This document shows positions 43,285 through 52,582 of a stretch of DNA of 64,000 nucleotides, in pieces. The DNA is taken from assembly GCA_964472095.1 (NCBI GenBank), contig CAYYIV010000004.1, positions 1-64,000 on the forward strand, read 5' to 3'. The DNA is from Pelagibius sp964472095 (GTDB taxonomy: Bacteria; Pseudomonadota; Alphaproteobacteria; Kiloniellales; Kiloniellaceae). The notes below the pieces were generated by a model. It saw only the letters and a program-made list of their open reading frames with translations. It did no database searches and had not been told where the DNA came from. Position numbers and translations under genes: made by a program. Each line of letters opens with the position of its first letter. The stretch's first letter is position 1.

Positions 43285-44739
43285 ATGAAGCGTGACATGG
43301 CGAACACCATAGAGACCGACCTCTGCGTCATCGGCGGTGGCTCCGGCGGGCTGTCGGTGGCGGCCGGCGCCGCCCAGATGGGTGCGCGGGTGGTGCTCGT
43401 CGAAAAGGGCAAGATGGGCGGCGACTGCCTGAACTATGGCTGCGTACCGTCGAAGGCGCTGATCGCCGCGGCTGCGGCCGCCGACGGTGTGCGCCACGCC
43501 GGGAAGTTCGGCGTCAATGGGCATGAACCGGCAGTTGACTTCGCGGCGCTTCGCGAGCACCTGCGCGGGGTGATCGCCGCCATTGCGCCGCATGATTCGG
43601 TAGCGCGTTTCGAAGGCCTCGGCGTCACGGTGATCCAGGCTGCCGCGCAGTTCACCGGGCCGCGCGAAATCCTTGCCGGCGAGATCCGGGTGAAGGCCAG
43701 GCGTTTCGTCGTCGCCACCGGTTCCTCGCCCGCGCGGCCGCCGATCCCCGGCCTTGAGAAGGTACCCTACCTGACCAACGAGACGGTTTTCGAACTGGCC
43801 GAACGGCCGGCGCATCTCATCGTCATCGGCGGCGGACCGATCGGTGCGGAGCTGGCGCAGGCCCAGCGCCGCCTCGGCGTCCGGGTTTCGTTGTTGGAAA
43901 TGTTCAAGCTGCTTGGCAAGGACGATCCCGAGATAGCGGCCTTCGCCCGCCGCCAACTGATCGCGGACGGCGTCGAAATCCACGAGGGCATCGCCATCAA
44001 GCAGGTTGCGACGGACGGCAATGCCATCGCGGTCACCATCGAAGAGAACGGCGCCACCACGACGCTCAGCGGTTCCCACCTGCTGGTTGCCGCCGGCCGC
44101 AAGGCCAACGTGGAGGGCCTCAAGCTGGAGGCCGCTGGCGTCGCCTACTCGCCGAAGGGCATTGCGGTGGACGCCCGCCTGCGTTCCAGCAACAAGCGCA
44201 TCTTCGCGGTGGGCGACGTCGCCATGGTGGAGTCCTTGGGCGGCTACCAGTTCACGCATCTCGCCGGCTATCATGCCGGCATCGTCATCCGCAACGCCCT
44301 CTTCAGGCTGCCGGCCAAGGTGAACTACGCGGCGCTGCCCTGGGTCACCTTCACCGACCCGGAGATCGCGCATGTCGGGCTGACCGAGGCGGAGGCGCGC
44401 GACAAGCACGGCGACAGCGTGAAGGTGCTGACCTGGTCCTTCGCCGACAACGACCGCGCCCAGGCCGAGCGGGCGACCGAGGGGCTCGTCAAGGTGGTGG
44501 TCGGCGCGCGCGGGCGCATCCTCGGCGCCTCAATCGCCGGGCGGAATGCCGGCGATCTGCTGCATCCTTGGGTGCTGGCCCTCGGACAGGGTCTGAAGAT
44601 CGCAGCCATGGCCAATATGATCGCACCCTACCCCACCCTCGGCGAGGTCAATAAGCGGGTGGCCGGCAGCTATTACACCCCGGCCCTCTTCGGCGAGCGC
44701 ACCAAGAAGATCGTGCGCTTCCTGCAGTGGCTCGGCTGA
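43285..44739 (+). CDS. Mercuric-reductase/dihydrolipoamide-dehydrogenase-like flavoprotein with His-to-Tyr change
   Basis: A 484-residue protein from ATG 43285 (AGGGGA upstream); an open frame reaching back to 42979 has no protein character. FAD motif CVIGGGSGGLSVA; redox pair C48/C53 in GGDCLNYGCVPSKA; NAD motif VIGGGPIGAELA; second FAD motif IFAVGDVA; dimerisation domain at the C terminus. Where this family has the catalytic His of HPT-x-x-E, the sequence reads APYPTLGEV, with Tyr449 in its place. The gene directly precedes a TVP38 gene, a recurrent partnership. Activity is an NAD(P)H:disulfide or quinone reductase only by inference. Confidence 0.88.
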   Translation: MKRDMANTIETDLCVIGGGSGGLSVAAGAAQMGARVVLVEKGKMGGDCLNYGCVPSKALIAAAAAADGVRHAGKFGVNGHEPAVDFAALREHLRGVIAAIAPHDSVARFEGLGVTVIQAAAQFTGPREILAGEIRVKARRFVVATGSSPARPPIPGLEKVPYLTNETVFELAERPAHLIVIGGGPIGAELAQAQRRLGVRVSLLEMFKLLGKDDPEIAAFARRQLIADGVEIHEGIAIKQVATDGNAIAVTIEENGATTTLSGSHLLVAAGRKANVEGLKLEAAGVAYSPKGIAVDARLRSSNKRIFAVGDVAMVESLGGYQFTHLAGYHAGIVIRNALFRLPAKVNYAALPWVTFTDPEIAHVGLTEAEARDKHGDSVKVLTWSFADNDRAQAERATEGLVKVVVGARGRILGASIAGRNAGDLLHPWVLALGQGLKIAAMANMIAPYPTLGEVNKRVAGSYYTPALFGERTKKIVRFLQWLG

Positions 44740-44762
44740 GGCAGCAGAGGGAGTCCGCCGCG

Positions 44763-45512
44763 ATGACCGATCAGCCCCACAGCGTCGCTTCGCGCCGCGT
44801 CGGCCGCCGCTCCTGGACCCGCCGCCTGCTGCCCGTCGCCGTTCTGCTCGCGGCGCTTGCTGCCGCCTTCGCCGTCGGCCTGCAGGACTACCTGAGCATT
44901 GAGGCCTTGCGCCAGCACCGCAGCCTGCTGAACGCCTTCGTCGCCGACCACGCGCTGGCAGCCGCGCTGGTCTTCATGGCGGCCTACGCCCTCTCGACGT
45001 CGCTGTCGCTGCCCGGCGGCTTGGTGTTGACCGTCGCCGGCGGCTTCCTCTTCGGCGTGGTCCTCGGCACGCTCTACGTGGTGGTCGCTGCTACCCTGGG
45101 TGCCACAGCGATCTTCCTGATCGCCCGCAGCGCGCTCGGCGACCTTTTCCGGGCCAAGGCGGGCCCCTTCGTGCAGCGCATGGAGGCGGGCTTTCGCGAG
45201 AATGCCTTCAGCTACATGCTGGTGCTGCGGCTGATCCCGCTGTTTCCCTTCTTCGTGGTGAACCTGGTGCCGGCCTTCCTCGGCGTGCCACTCAGGACCT
45301 ACGTGGTCGGCACCTTCATCGGCATCATCCCCGGCACCCTGGTCTTCATCCTCGCCGGTGCCGGGCTCGGTTCGGTGTTCGATCACGGCGGCGCCTTCGC
45401 TTTGGAAAGCGTGCTGACGCCTGAAATCGTAGCCGGTCTCGTCGGCCTCTCGCTGCTCTCCCTGCTGCCTGTGGTCTACAAGCGCGTGAAGGCGCGCAAA
45501 CCCGCCCCCTGA
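44763..45512 (+). CDS. TVP38/TMEM64 (DedA-like) membrane protein
   Basis: A 249-residue protein from ATG 44763 (AGGGAG 8 bases upstream). A basic cytosolic start is followed by a first helix (LLPVAVLLAALAAAFAVGL) and the SNARE-associated/VTT domain: SLSLPGGLVLTVAGGFLFGVVLGTLYVVV, the re-entrant FSYMLVLRLIPLFPFFVVNLVPAFLGV, and FIGIIPGTLVFILAGAGLG. VTT proteins are thought to move or scramble lipids. It is 23 bases downstream of the flavoprotein and surely in the same operon. Confidence 0.92.
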   Translation: MTDQPHSVASRRVGRRSWTRRLLPVAVLLAALAAAFAVGLQDYLSIEALRQHRSLLNAFVADHALAAALVFMAAYALSTSLSLPGGLVLTVAGGFLFGVVLGTLYVVVAATLGATAIFLIARSALGDLFRAKAGPFVQRMEAGFRENAFSYMLVLRLIPLFPFFVVNLVPAFLGVPLRTYVVGTFIGIIPGTLVFILAGAGLGSVFDHGGAFALESVLTPEIVAGLVGLSLLSLLPVVYKRVKARKPAP

Positions 45513-45654
45513 TGTATCTGGCCGGCGCCCGGGGCTTGTCTCCAGCTCCGCACCGGATCTGGCCCTCTATGATCTCGGCTTGAGGCTTGTTATACCTGGG
45601 AGACCGAAGGGTCGGCGCCTGCCTGGGCTGACCTCGGTCGAGCGGAGAAGCGCC

Positions 45655-46698
45655 ATGCCGTCATCGAGAGTCCCGATCGCAGGCCAGCGTAGCCGGCGGT
45701 ACCGGCTGTTCTCGGCTTTCCTCCTGCTGCCGCTGCTGGCGTTCGGCGCCGCTGCGGTGCTGGCCCAGGACATCCGCTTCTTTCGCATCGGCACCGGCTC
45801 CACCGCCGGCACCTACTTTCCGATCGGCGGCATCATCGCCAGCGCCGTCTCCAGCCCGCCGGGCAGCCGCGACTGCGTCGGCGGCGGCAGCTGCGGCGTC
45901 ACCGGCCTGGTCGCGGTGGCACAGTCGACCCGCGGCTCGGTGGACAACGTGCGGCAGATCGAGGAAGGCCTCATGGAGTCCGGGTTCAGCCAGTCAGACG
46001 TCGCCTACTGGGCCTACCGCGGGGAGGAGCTCTTCCTCACCGGCGGGCCACTGGGGTCCCTGCGCGCCATCGCCAACCTCTATCCGGAGACCATCCACCT
46101 GGTGGCGCGCTCCGACGCCGGCATCGAGACCGTGGCCGACATCAAGGGCAAGAGGATCTCCGTCGACCGGCCCGGATCGGGCACCCGGGTCGATGCCCAA
46201 CTGGTGCTGAAGGCCTTCGGCATCGAGGAGAAGGACTTTGAGATCTTCTCCCTCGGCTCCGGCGCGGCGGCCGATGCCCTGCGCGAGGGCGAGATTGACG
46301 GCTTCTTCTTCGTCGCCGGAACACCGGCGACGGCCGTGTTGGAACTGGCCGAGGCAGCACTGATCGACCTGGTGCCGATCGTCGGACCGGAGGTCGACAA
46401 GCTGCTCGAGGATCTGCCCTTCTTCACCCGCCAATCCCTGCCGGTGAGCACCTATCCCGGCATTCCGGCCATCGACACCCTCTCGGTCGGCGCCCAGTGG
46501 GTGGTCTCCGCTGCGGTGTCGGAGGAGACGGTCTATGCCATCACCCGGGCGCTGTGGCACCCGACCACGCGCCAGCTGCTCGACGGAGGCCATCCCAAGG
46601 GCAGCCAGATCGTCATCGAGCAGGCGCTCGACGGGCTCGGCATACCGCTGCATCCGGGCGCCGAGCGCTACTACCGCGAAGTCGGCCTGCTGCAGTAG
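45655..46698 (+). CDS. TAXI-family TRAP solute-binding protein (orphan)
   Basis: A 347-residue secreted protein from ATG 45655 (GGAGAAG upstream). The signal peptide runs ~15-38 (LFSAFLLLPLLAFGAAAVLAQ). The TAXI domain opens FFRIGTGSTAGTYFPIGGIIASAV and contains DIKGKRISVDRPGSGTRVDAQLVL and the loop GFFFVAGTPATAVLELA. Cysteines in DCVGGGSCGV may pair. TAXI proteins bind glutamate, 2-oxoglutarate or similar organic anions for a DctQM-type permease, but no permease gene adjoins it. Preceded by a 142-base gap and converging with a GST gene. Confidence 0.9.
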   Translation: MPSSRVPIAGQRSRRYRLFSAFLLLPLLAFGAAAVLAQDIRFFRIGTGSTAGTYFPIGGIIASAVSSPPGSRDCVGGGSCGVTGLVAVAQSTRGSVDNVRQIEEGLMESGFSQSDVAYWAYRGEELFLTGGPLGSLRAIANLYPETIHLVARSDAGIETVADIKGKRISVDRPGSGTRVDAQLVLKAFGIEEKDFEIFSLGSGAAADALREGEIDGFFFVAGTPATAVLELAEAALIDLVPIVGPEVDKLLEDLPFFTRQSLPVSTYPGIPAIDTLSVGAQWVVSAAVSEETVYAITRALWHPTTRQLLDGGHPKGSQIVIEQALDGLGIPLHPGAERYYREVGLLQ

Positions 46699-46715
46699 CG
46701 GGGCCGGCGCTTCGT

Positions 46716-47363
46716 TCAGTCGAAGGCGATGACCTCGGTTTCCTCGGCGGCGGCAGCGGCCCAGTTCCGCATCGCCGGCCAGGCGACAACAGCGGCGCAG
46801 TAGGCCTCGGCCGCGGCGTCGAGCTTCACGTCATAGGTGCGAAAGCGCGTGACCACGGGTGCGTAAAAGGCATCGGCGATGGAGGCGCGGCCGAAGAGGA
46901 AGTCCCCATCTCTGCCGAAGCGCTGGCGGCAGTCGCGCCAGATCTGCTGGATGCGGTCGATGTCGGCCTGCACTTCGGGGGAAACCGGATGGTCCGGGTA
47001 ATGCTTGCTGAGGTCCATCGGCAGAGCGCCGCGCAGTGCGGTGAAGCCCGAATGCATTTCCGCCGTGACGCAGCGCGCCAGGCGGCGTGCTGCCGGATCA
47101 GCCGGCCAGAGGCACTTGCCGGGGAAGCTCTCGGCCAGGAATTCGGCAATAGCGAGGCTGTCCCATAAGGTTTCCCCGTCTACGACGAGCGTCGGCACCT
47201 TGCCAGCGGGGCTGTATTTCAGGATCTCGGCGCGGGTGCCGGGCCTGCGCAGGGGGATCACCACCTCCTCGCAGGCGAGATCGGCCAAGCGGACAACCAG
47301 CCAACCGCGCAGCGACCAGGACGAGTAGGTCTTGTTGCCGAGAATGAGCTTGTAGTCGGCCAT
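46716..47363 (-). CDS. Glutathione S-transferase
   Basis: A 215-residue GST. The N-terminal thioredoxin fold (residues ~3-82) has the likely catalytic serine in NKTYSSWSLRGWLV, SPAGKVPTLV with the cis-Pro, and DSLAIAEFLAE for glutathione gamma-glutamyl binding. The helical C-terminal domain follows (~90-205). It is likely cytosolic and detoxifies electrophiles; the substrate is unknown. It converges on the TAXI gene and its start faces the aminopeptidase gene. Confidence 0.92.
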   Translation of the reverse strand: MADYKLILGNKTYSSWSLRGWLVVRLADLACEEVVIPLRRPGTRAEILKYSPAGKVPTLVVDGETLWDSLAIAEFLAESFPGKCLWPADPAARRLARCVTAEMHSGFTALRGALPMDLSKHYPDHPVSPEVQADIDRIQQIWRDCRQRFGRDGDFLFGRASIADAFYAPVVTRFRTYDVKLDAAAEAYCAAVVAWPAMRNWAAAAAEETEVIAFD

Positions 47364-47510
47364 GGAAAGTCCGTCCCTGGTTGCACACTCAATGCCCGCC
47401 CACGTTCTGCGGGTCGACAGCGCGGCGATTTAGCGCAAATATGCGGCGCCGCGCAAGCCCGCGACGACTCGCGCTATCCTCCTGCAAGGACACCAGCTTC
47501 GGAGCCTCCC

Positions 47511-48908
47511 TTGGCCAGCACCGCCTTTCTTGTTGCCGACGATCCCAAGGCCATCCCGATCACCGCGCTGGCGCGCGAAGCCTATGACAACTGGCTGAAG
47601 GCCCAGCCCGCGACCCGCCGCAACTGGGTCGTGGCGAGCGGATTCCGGGCCCAGCCCGGCGCCTCCTGCCTGCTACCGGGCGACGGCGGCGGGTTGGAAG
47701 AGGTGCTGCTGTTGATCGACCCCGGCGACCCGATCTGGTCCTTCGCCGGACTGCCGACGGCCCTGCCGCCCGGCGTCTACCGGCTCGACCAGGGGCTGCG
47801 GCCCGGGACCGCCTCGCGCGCGGCGCTGGGCTGGTGCCTCGGCAGCTACGCCTTCACCCGCTATAAGGCGTCCACCCGCGAACCTGCGCGGCTGGTCTGG
47901 CCGAAAGCCGCGGACGAGGGCCTGGTTGTCCACACCGCCGAGGCCATTGCCCTGGTCCGCGACCTGATTAACACGCCGGCCAACGACATGGGCCCGGCGC
48001 AGCTCGCCGAGGCCGCCCGTGTCCTGGCCAAGCGGCATCGCGCCAAGTGCACGGTGATCGTCGGCGATACCCTCCTGAAGCGGAACTATCCGGCCATTCA
48101 TGCGGTTGGCCGCGCCAGCAGCGAAGAGCCGCGCCTCATCGATCTGCGCTGGGGCAGCCGTGGGCCTAAGGTGACCTTGGTGGGCAAGGGTGTCTGCTTC
48201 GATTCCGGCGGCCTCGACCTGAAATCCGCCGCCGGCATGAAGCTGATGAAGAAGGATATGGGCGGGGCCGCTCACGTGCTTGGCCTCGCCTCGCTCATCA
48301 TGGCGGAAAAGCTGCCGCTGCAGCTGCGCGTGCTGATCCCGGCGGTGGAGAACGCGGTTGCCGGCAACGCCTTCCGGCCGCTCGACGTGCTGCAGACCCG
48401 CAAGGGTCTGACGGTGGAGGTCGGCAACACCGACGCCGAAGGGCGCCTGGTGCTCTGCGACGCCTTGACCGAGGCCGACAGTGAGCAGCCTGACCTGCTG
48501 ATCGACTTCGCCACCCTGACCGGTGCGGCGCGCGTTGCCCTTGGGCCGGAACTGCCGGCGCTGTTCTGCAACGACGACAAGCTGGCCGCCGCCATCCTGC
48601 GCCAGGGTTCGGCGGAGGGCGATCCGGTGTGGCGCCTGCCGCTGCACAAGCCCTACCGCCAGGGGCTGGACAGCAAGGTGGCCGATCTCAACAACATCTC
48701 GGGCAGCCCCTATGCCGGGGCCATCGTCGCGGCGCTGTTCCTGGAGAACTTCGTCAGTCCCGCTACCCGCTGGGCCCACTTCGACGTCATGGCCTGGAAT
48801 GTGGCACCGCGGCCGGGCCGCCCGGAAGGTGGCGAGGCAATGGGCCTTCGCGCGGTCTATGCTGCCATCGTCGAGCTGACCCGGCGCGGGCCGGCGAAGA
48901 AGGCCTGA
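47511..48908 (+). CDS. M17 leucyl aminopeptidase family protein
   Basis: A 465-residue metallopeptidase with TTG start (GGAG ~8 bases upstream). The N-terminal domain is ~1-150. The catalytic domain holds the M17 signature NTDAEGRLVL and metal/catalytic residues in GKGVCFDSGGLDLKSAAGMKLMKKDMGG and IPAVENAVAGNAFRPLDVL. The N domain is shorter than in PepA and fits the PepB-like alphaproteobacterial group. It removes N-terminal residues from peptides in the cytoplasm with two Zn/Mn ions. Confidence 0.93.
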   Translation: MASTAFLVADDPKAIPITALAREAYDNWLKAQPATRRNWVVASGFRAQPGASCLLPGDGGGLEEVLLLIDPGDPIWSFAGLPTALPPGVYRLDQGLRPGTASRAALGWCLGSYAFTRYKASTREPARLVWPKAADEGLVVHTAEAIALVRDLINTPANDMGPAQLAEAARVLAKRHRAKCTVIVGDTLLKRNYPAIHAVGRASSEEPRLIDLRWGSRGPKVTLVGKGVCFDSGGLDLKSAAGMKLMKKDMGGAAHVLGLASLIMAEKLPLQLRVLIPAVENAVAGNAFRPLDVLQTRKGLTVEVGNTDAEGRLVLCDALTEADSEQPDLLIDFATLTGAARVALGPELPALFCNDDKLAAAILRQGSAEGDPVWRLPLHKPYRQGLDSKVADLNNISGSPYAGAIVAALFLENFVSPATRWAHFDVMAWNVAPRPGRPEGGEAMGLRAVYAAIVELTRRGPAKKA

Positions 48909-49010
48909 GCAGCGGCTTTTATCACAGGCCGTCGCGGCCGGCGGGCTTGTGCCGCGGGCGTGGCTTCGGCAGACTTCGTTTCGCTTCTGAAATGAGAGTT
49001 ACCCGCCGTC

Positions 49011-49403
49011 ATGGCCTCCCCGCCGACCTCGCCTCCGCCATCCGGTTCGCCGCCCGGCAGCCCGGCGCTGCGGTCGGCGCAGGCGCTGTCACTCTGGCAC
49101 CGCGTGCTGGTGGTCGGCCTCAACCGCTCGCTGCCGGATCTCACCACGCGGCAGTTCGCGCTCTTCCTGGAGGTCTACCTGGCGCCGCCACCGCACACCG
49201 TGCGCGGCCTCGCCAAGACGCTCAACATGTCGAAGCCGGCGGTGACCCGCGCCGTCGACCGCCTCGAGAAGCTGGAGTTCGTGCGCCGCAGGACCGACGA
49301 GCAGGACAAGCGCTCGGTACTGGTGCAGCGCAGTGTGAAGGGCTCGGTCTTCCTGCGCGAATTTGCCGACATGGCGGCCGAGGCGGCGCGCAACCTGACC
49401 TGA
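49011..49403 (+). CDS. Short MarR-family transcriptional regulator
   Basis: A 130-residue protein, short for the family (usually 140-160), with a Pro/Ser-rich unstructured start (ASPPTSPPPSGSPPGSP). The winged helix is clear: LTTRQFALFLEVYLAPPPHTVRGLAKTLNMSKPAVTRAVDRLEKLEFVRRRTDEQDKRSVLVQ. The C-terminal dimerisation helix is truncated compared with long members. Located 47 bases before the convergent tctA gene; its targets are not evident. Confidence 0.87.
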   Translation: MASPPTSPPPSGSPPGSPALRSAQALSLWHRVLVVGLNRSLPDLTTRQFALFLEVYLAPPPHTVRGLAKTLNMSKPAVTRAVDRLEKLEFVRRRTDEQDKRSVLVQRSVKGSVFLREFADMAAEAARNLT

Positions 49404-49449
49404 CAGGATCCGGCAATCGGTCCGTTTCGCACAGAAACCCAGGCTGCCG

Positions 49450-50976
49450 TCACTCCCCTTCGCCGTTGCCCGTGCGCCGCCTGCGGGCAAGTCCTGCGGC
49501 CACTGCCTTCATACCGGGGTAGAGCGACCAGAGACCGAAAACGACTGCCAGGGCAAGGATGGTCCCGCTGATCGGGCGGGTGAAGAAAACTGTCCAGTCC
49601 TGCTTGAAGTTGGCCAGCGTGGTCATGAAGTAGCGCTCGGCCAGTGGTCCCAGGATGACGCCCAGTACCAAGGGCGCCGAGGGGAACCCGGTGCGCTTCA
49701 TCACCCAGCCGATGACGCCGAAGATCAGGCAGACATAGACGTCAAAGATGTTGTTGCGCACGCCATAGGCCCCGAGCACGCTCAGCACGACGATGAAGGC
49801 GGCGAGCACGGCGGGAGGCGTGCGCATGAGGGTCGAAAAGAACTGCGCCACTCCAATGCCTGCGGCGATCATCAGCAGGTTCGCGATGATCATCGCAGCG
49901 AAGATCGTATAGACCATCGATGGATCGGACAGGAAGAGCAACGGGCCGGGATTGACCCCGTGCAGCATCATGGCTGCAAGCATGATGGCGGTGGCGGCGC
50001 TGCCCGGGATGCCGAGCGTCAGGAGCGGCACCATGGCGGATCCGGTGGTCGCGTTCTTGGCCGCCTCCGGGGCGGCGAGCCCCTGATCGACACCGGTGCC
50101 GAACTCGGCGCCGCGCCGCGAGGCCTGCTTCTCGACACCGTAGGCGATGACTGCGCCCGGTGTCGCGCCGGCGCCGGGGATCACTCCGAGCATACAGCCG
50201 ATCCCCGTGCCGCGCGCGATTGCGCCCTTGAGGCGCCAGAGGTCGCGCGGCCCGATCGGCAATCCTTTCGAGCCGGTTTTCCTGGGCCGCAGGTCGCGGT
50301 TGGTGGCGAGCAAGTCGATCACCTCGCCGATGGCGAAGAGGCCGATCATCACGACGACGAAGTCGATGCCGCTCTGCATGGCGGGAACCCCGAAACTGAA
50401 GCGCGCGATGCCATAGAGTGGATCGACCCCGACCGTCCCCACGGTGATGCCGACCAGCATAGAGAGCAGGCTGATCACCGGCCGGTCCTTGGCGATCGCG
50501 ATCACACTGACCAGGCCGAGGACGGTGGCGGCGAAGAACTCCGGCTGCGAGAAGCGGAGCGCAAAGGTCGCAAAGGGGGCGGCGGCGAAGGCCAGCAGCA
50601 GGGCGCTGCAAAGGCCACCCGTCGCCGAGGCTGTGATGGCGATGCTAAGCGCCCGGCGCACCTGGCCCTTCTGGGTCATCGGATAGCCGTCCCAGCAGGC
50701 CGGCAGCGACGCCGGTGTGCCGGGCACGTTGATCATGATTGCCGAGATCGACCCGCCGAAGACGCCGCCGACGTAGATCCCACCGAGAAACAGCATCGCA
50801 TGGGTGGGAGACATGACATAGGTGAAGGGCAGCGACATCGCCATGGCGTTGACGAACGAGATGCCCGGCAGTGCTCCGGCGACGACCCCGACCAGCAGGC
50901 CGGTCACGATGGTCAGAAAGGCACCGAGGGCAAAGGCGCTCTGAAAGCCCATCCCGAGAAGTTCGAAGGTATCCAC
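49450..50976 (-). CDS. tctA: Tripartite tricarboxylate transporter permease TctA family
   Basis: A 508-residue large membrane subunit with ~12 helices. Family signatures are GALPGISFVNAMAMSLPFTYVM at the N terminus, the conserved GGIYVGGVFGGSISAIMINVPGTPAS, and GIPGSAATAIMLAAMMLHGVNPGP in the second half, a repeat of the first. It forms the channel of the TTT complex with TctB and takes solute from TctC. Last gene of the tctC-tctB-tctA operon. Confidence 0.96.
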   Translation of the reverse strand: MDTFELLGMGFQSAFALGAFLTIVTGLLVGVVAGALPGISFVNAMAMSLPFTYVMSPTHAMLFLGGIYVGGVFGGSISAIMINVPGTPASLPACWDGYPMTQKGQVRRALSIAITASATGGLCSALLLAFAAAPFATFALRFSQPEFFAATVLGLVSVIAIAKDRPVISLLSMLVGITVGTVGVDPLYGIARFSFGVPAMQSGIDFVVVMIGLFAIGEVIDLLATNRDLRPRKTGSKGLPIGPRDLWRLKGAIARGTGIGCMLGVIPGAGATPGAVIAYGVEKQASRRGAEFGTGVDQGLAAPEAAKNATTGSAMVPLLTLGIPGSAATAIMLAAMMLHGVNPGPLLFLSDPSMVYTIFAAMIIANLLMIAAGIGVAQFFSTLMRTPPAVLAAFIVVLSVLGAYGVRNNIFDVYVCLIFGVIGWVMKRTGFPSAPLVLGVILGPLAERYFMTTLANFKQDWTVFFTRPISGTILALAVVFGLWSLYPGMKAVAAGLARRRRTGNGEGE

Positions 50977-51012
50977 GGTGTTTCCTCAGGGATTGCTCAA
51001 CCAGGGTTTGCG

Positions 51013-51609
51013 CTAGTAGATGCCGAGCATCTGCAGAACCGCGATGCTGATGCGGTCGAAGATCCCCTGGCCGCGGCTGAGCGGCATCAGTGCCAGCCCC
51101 ATGAAGACCCAAAGCAGCACGCCCGTGCCGACGAGCGACAACGGGACGACCGCGACAGGGTTGCGCACGCCGCCGAGCACGCACCAGAGAGCGATGAAAG
51201 TGGCGGTGGTGATCGGAAAGCCGATCACCGGCAGCAGCCAACCATAGGCCAGGATCATCACGAGCCCGGTCACCGCCTTGGCGTAGGAGTAGACCTCGCC
51301 GGGTGCCGCGGCCACGGGCGCTGCGCGGGCGCGGCGCCGGGCCAGGAATTCCTGCACGAGCCAGATCGCGGCGCAGACGGCGACCAGGGCGAGCATCACC
51401 TGCGGCCAGGCGGCCGGGCCGAGGCCCGGCCCGCGGAACGGTCGCGTGGTGTTCAGCATGAAAGCCGGCAGAACGAGCGCGGCCACGAGAAAGCTCGCGG
51501 GCGCGATCAAGTGGAGCGCCAGTGCCGCCCAGCCCTGCCGGCCGCTCTTGTCCGGCAGGGCGTCAGGCAGGACCTCGGCTTCGCGCTCGCCTCCGACGGA
51601 GCGGTTCAC
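51013..51609 (-). CDS. tctB: Tripartite tricarboxylate transporter TctB family
   Basis: A 198-residue small membrane subunit with four hydrophobic segments (LIAPASFLVAALVLPAFML, MLALVAVCAAIWLVQEFL, GLVMILAYGWLLPVIGFPITTATFIALW, VVPLSLVGTGVLLWVFMGLAL). The last two form the usual TctB domain. It lies between tctC and tctA with gaps of 13 and 36 bases. The low sequence conservation of TctB means identity rests on topology and context. Confidence 0.93.
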   Translation of the reverse strand: MNRSVGGEREAEVLPDALPDKSGRQGWAALALHLIAPASFLVAALVLPAFMLNTTRPFRGPGLGPAAWPQVMLALVAVCAAIWLVQEFLARRRARAAPVAAAPGEVYSYAKAVTGLVMILAYGWLLPVIGFPITTATFIALWCVLGGVRNPVAVVPLSLVGTGVLLWVFMGLALMPLSRGQGIFDRISIAVLQMLGIY

Positions 51610-51622
51610 GACTACTGTACCG

Positions 51623-52582
51623 TCAGTTCCCCAGCCGTTCTGCGATCAGGTCACGGAAGCTGGTGATCGTCGTCTGCGCCGCCTCTCCAGTCATCGGCTG
51701 GATGCAGGTATAGGTCTGCTGGCAGAACGCCTTCCAGTCGTCGCTCGCGGTGGCGGTCAGGATCGCCCCCTCGAGCCGCGCGACGATCTCGTCTGGCGTG
51801 GCAGCAGGCACTGCGATGGTCCGGAAGTTGTCGAGATCGGCAATGTCGATGCCGAGTTCGGCCGAAGTCGGCACGTCGGGGAACTCCGTGTGCCTCTCCC
51901 GCGAGAAGACGACGAGCGGCTTGAGCTGGCCGGACTTGAGGAACTGCGCGACATCGCCGGGCTCCTCGTAGATCACGTCAGTATGTCCGCCGATCGGCGA
52001 TGCATAGCGCTCGGCCGGGGCTTCGAAAGGCACGTTCACCATCTCGATGCCGCCTTCGGCGAGCAGCTGCAGCGTCACGTCGTCCTGCGTGCCATAGCCC
52101 GAGGTGGCGACGGTCAAGTCACCGGGATTTTGGCGTGCATGCTCGAAGAGCGCCTCGATCGTCTGATGCGGACTGTTCGCCGAGACGAAGAGGAAGGAGG
52201 GCGAACTCTGCACCACGGCGACGACGCGGAAGTCCTCGGGCGCGTTGTCGCCGATGTTCGAAGCCCAGGAGGCGACTGTCAGCGAAATCAGGGTGCCGAT
52301 GGTGTAGCCGTCCGGCTCGCTGGTCTTCAGCCGCGTCAGGCCGGCATTGCCCGAGGAGCCGGCGACGTTCGAAACCGGAACCGAGACTCCGAGCTGAGGT
52401 TCGAGCAGCCGCGCCATCTGGCGGCCCATGAGATCGGCGCCGCCGCCAGGGCCGAAGGTCACGATCACTTCGATCGGGCGGCTGGGATAGTCAGCCTGGG
52501 CCAGTGCCGGGCTGTACAGAAACGGGGCGGCGGTTACGGCCGCCGCCATCAGAAGTGCCGCTGTTTTCACTAAGGGCGCCAT
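51623..52582 (-). CDS. tctC: Tripartite tricarboxylate transporter substrate-binding protein (Bug/TctC)
   Basis: A 319-residue periplasmic protein with signal peptide (residues ~1-27, LLMAAAVTAAPFLYSPALAQ). Bug-family motifs are YPSRPIEVIVTFGPGGGADLMGRQMA, VSNVAGSSGNAGLTRL and IPAATPDEIVARLE-like VPAATPDEIV. The cleft binds organic acids through water-mediated carboxylate contacts. GGGAGGATAAA precedes the ATG. It is divergent from iclR; the half-site at 52659-52670 overlaps its predicted promoter. Confidence 0.95.
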   Translation of the reverse strand: MAPLVKTAALLMAAAVTAAPFLYSPALAQADYPSRPIEVIVTFGPGGGADLMGRQMARLLEPQLGVSVPVSNVAGSSGNAGLTRLKTSEPDGYTIGTLISLTVASWASNIGDNAPEDFRVVAVVQSSPSFLFVSANSPHQTIEALFEHARQNPGDLTVATSGYGTQDDVTLQLLAEGGIEMVNVPFEAPAERYASPIGGHTDVIYEEPGDVAQFLKSGQLKPLVVFSRERHTEFPDVPTSAELGIDIADLDNFRTIAVPAATPDEIVARLEGAILTATASDDWKAFCQQTYTCIQPMTGEAAQTTITSFRDLIAERLGN

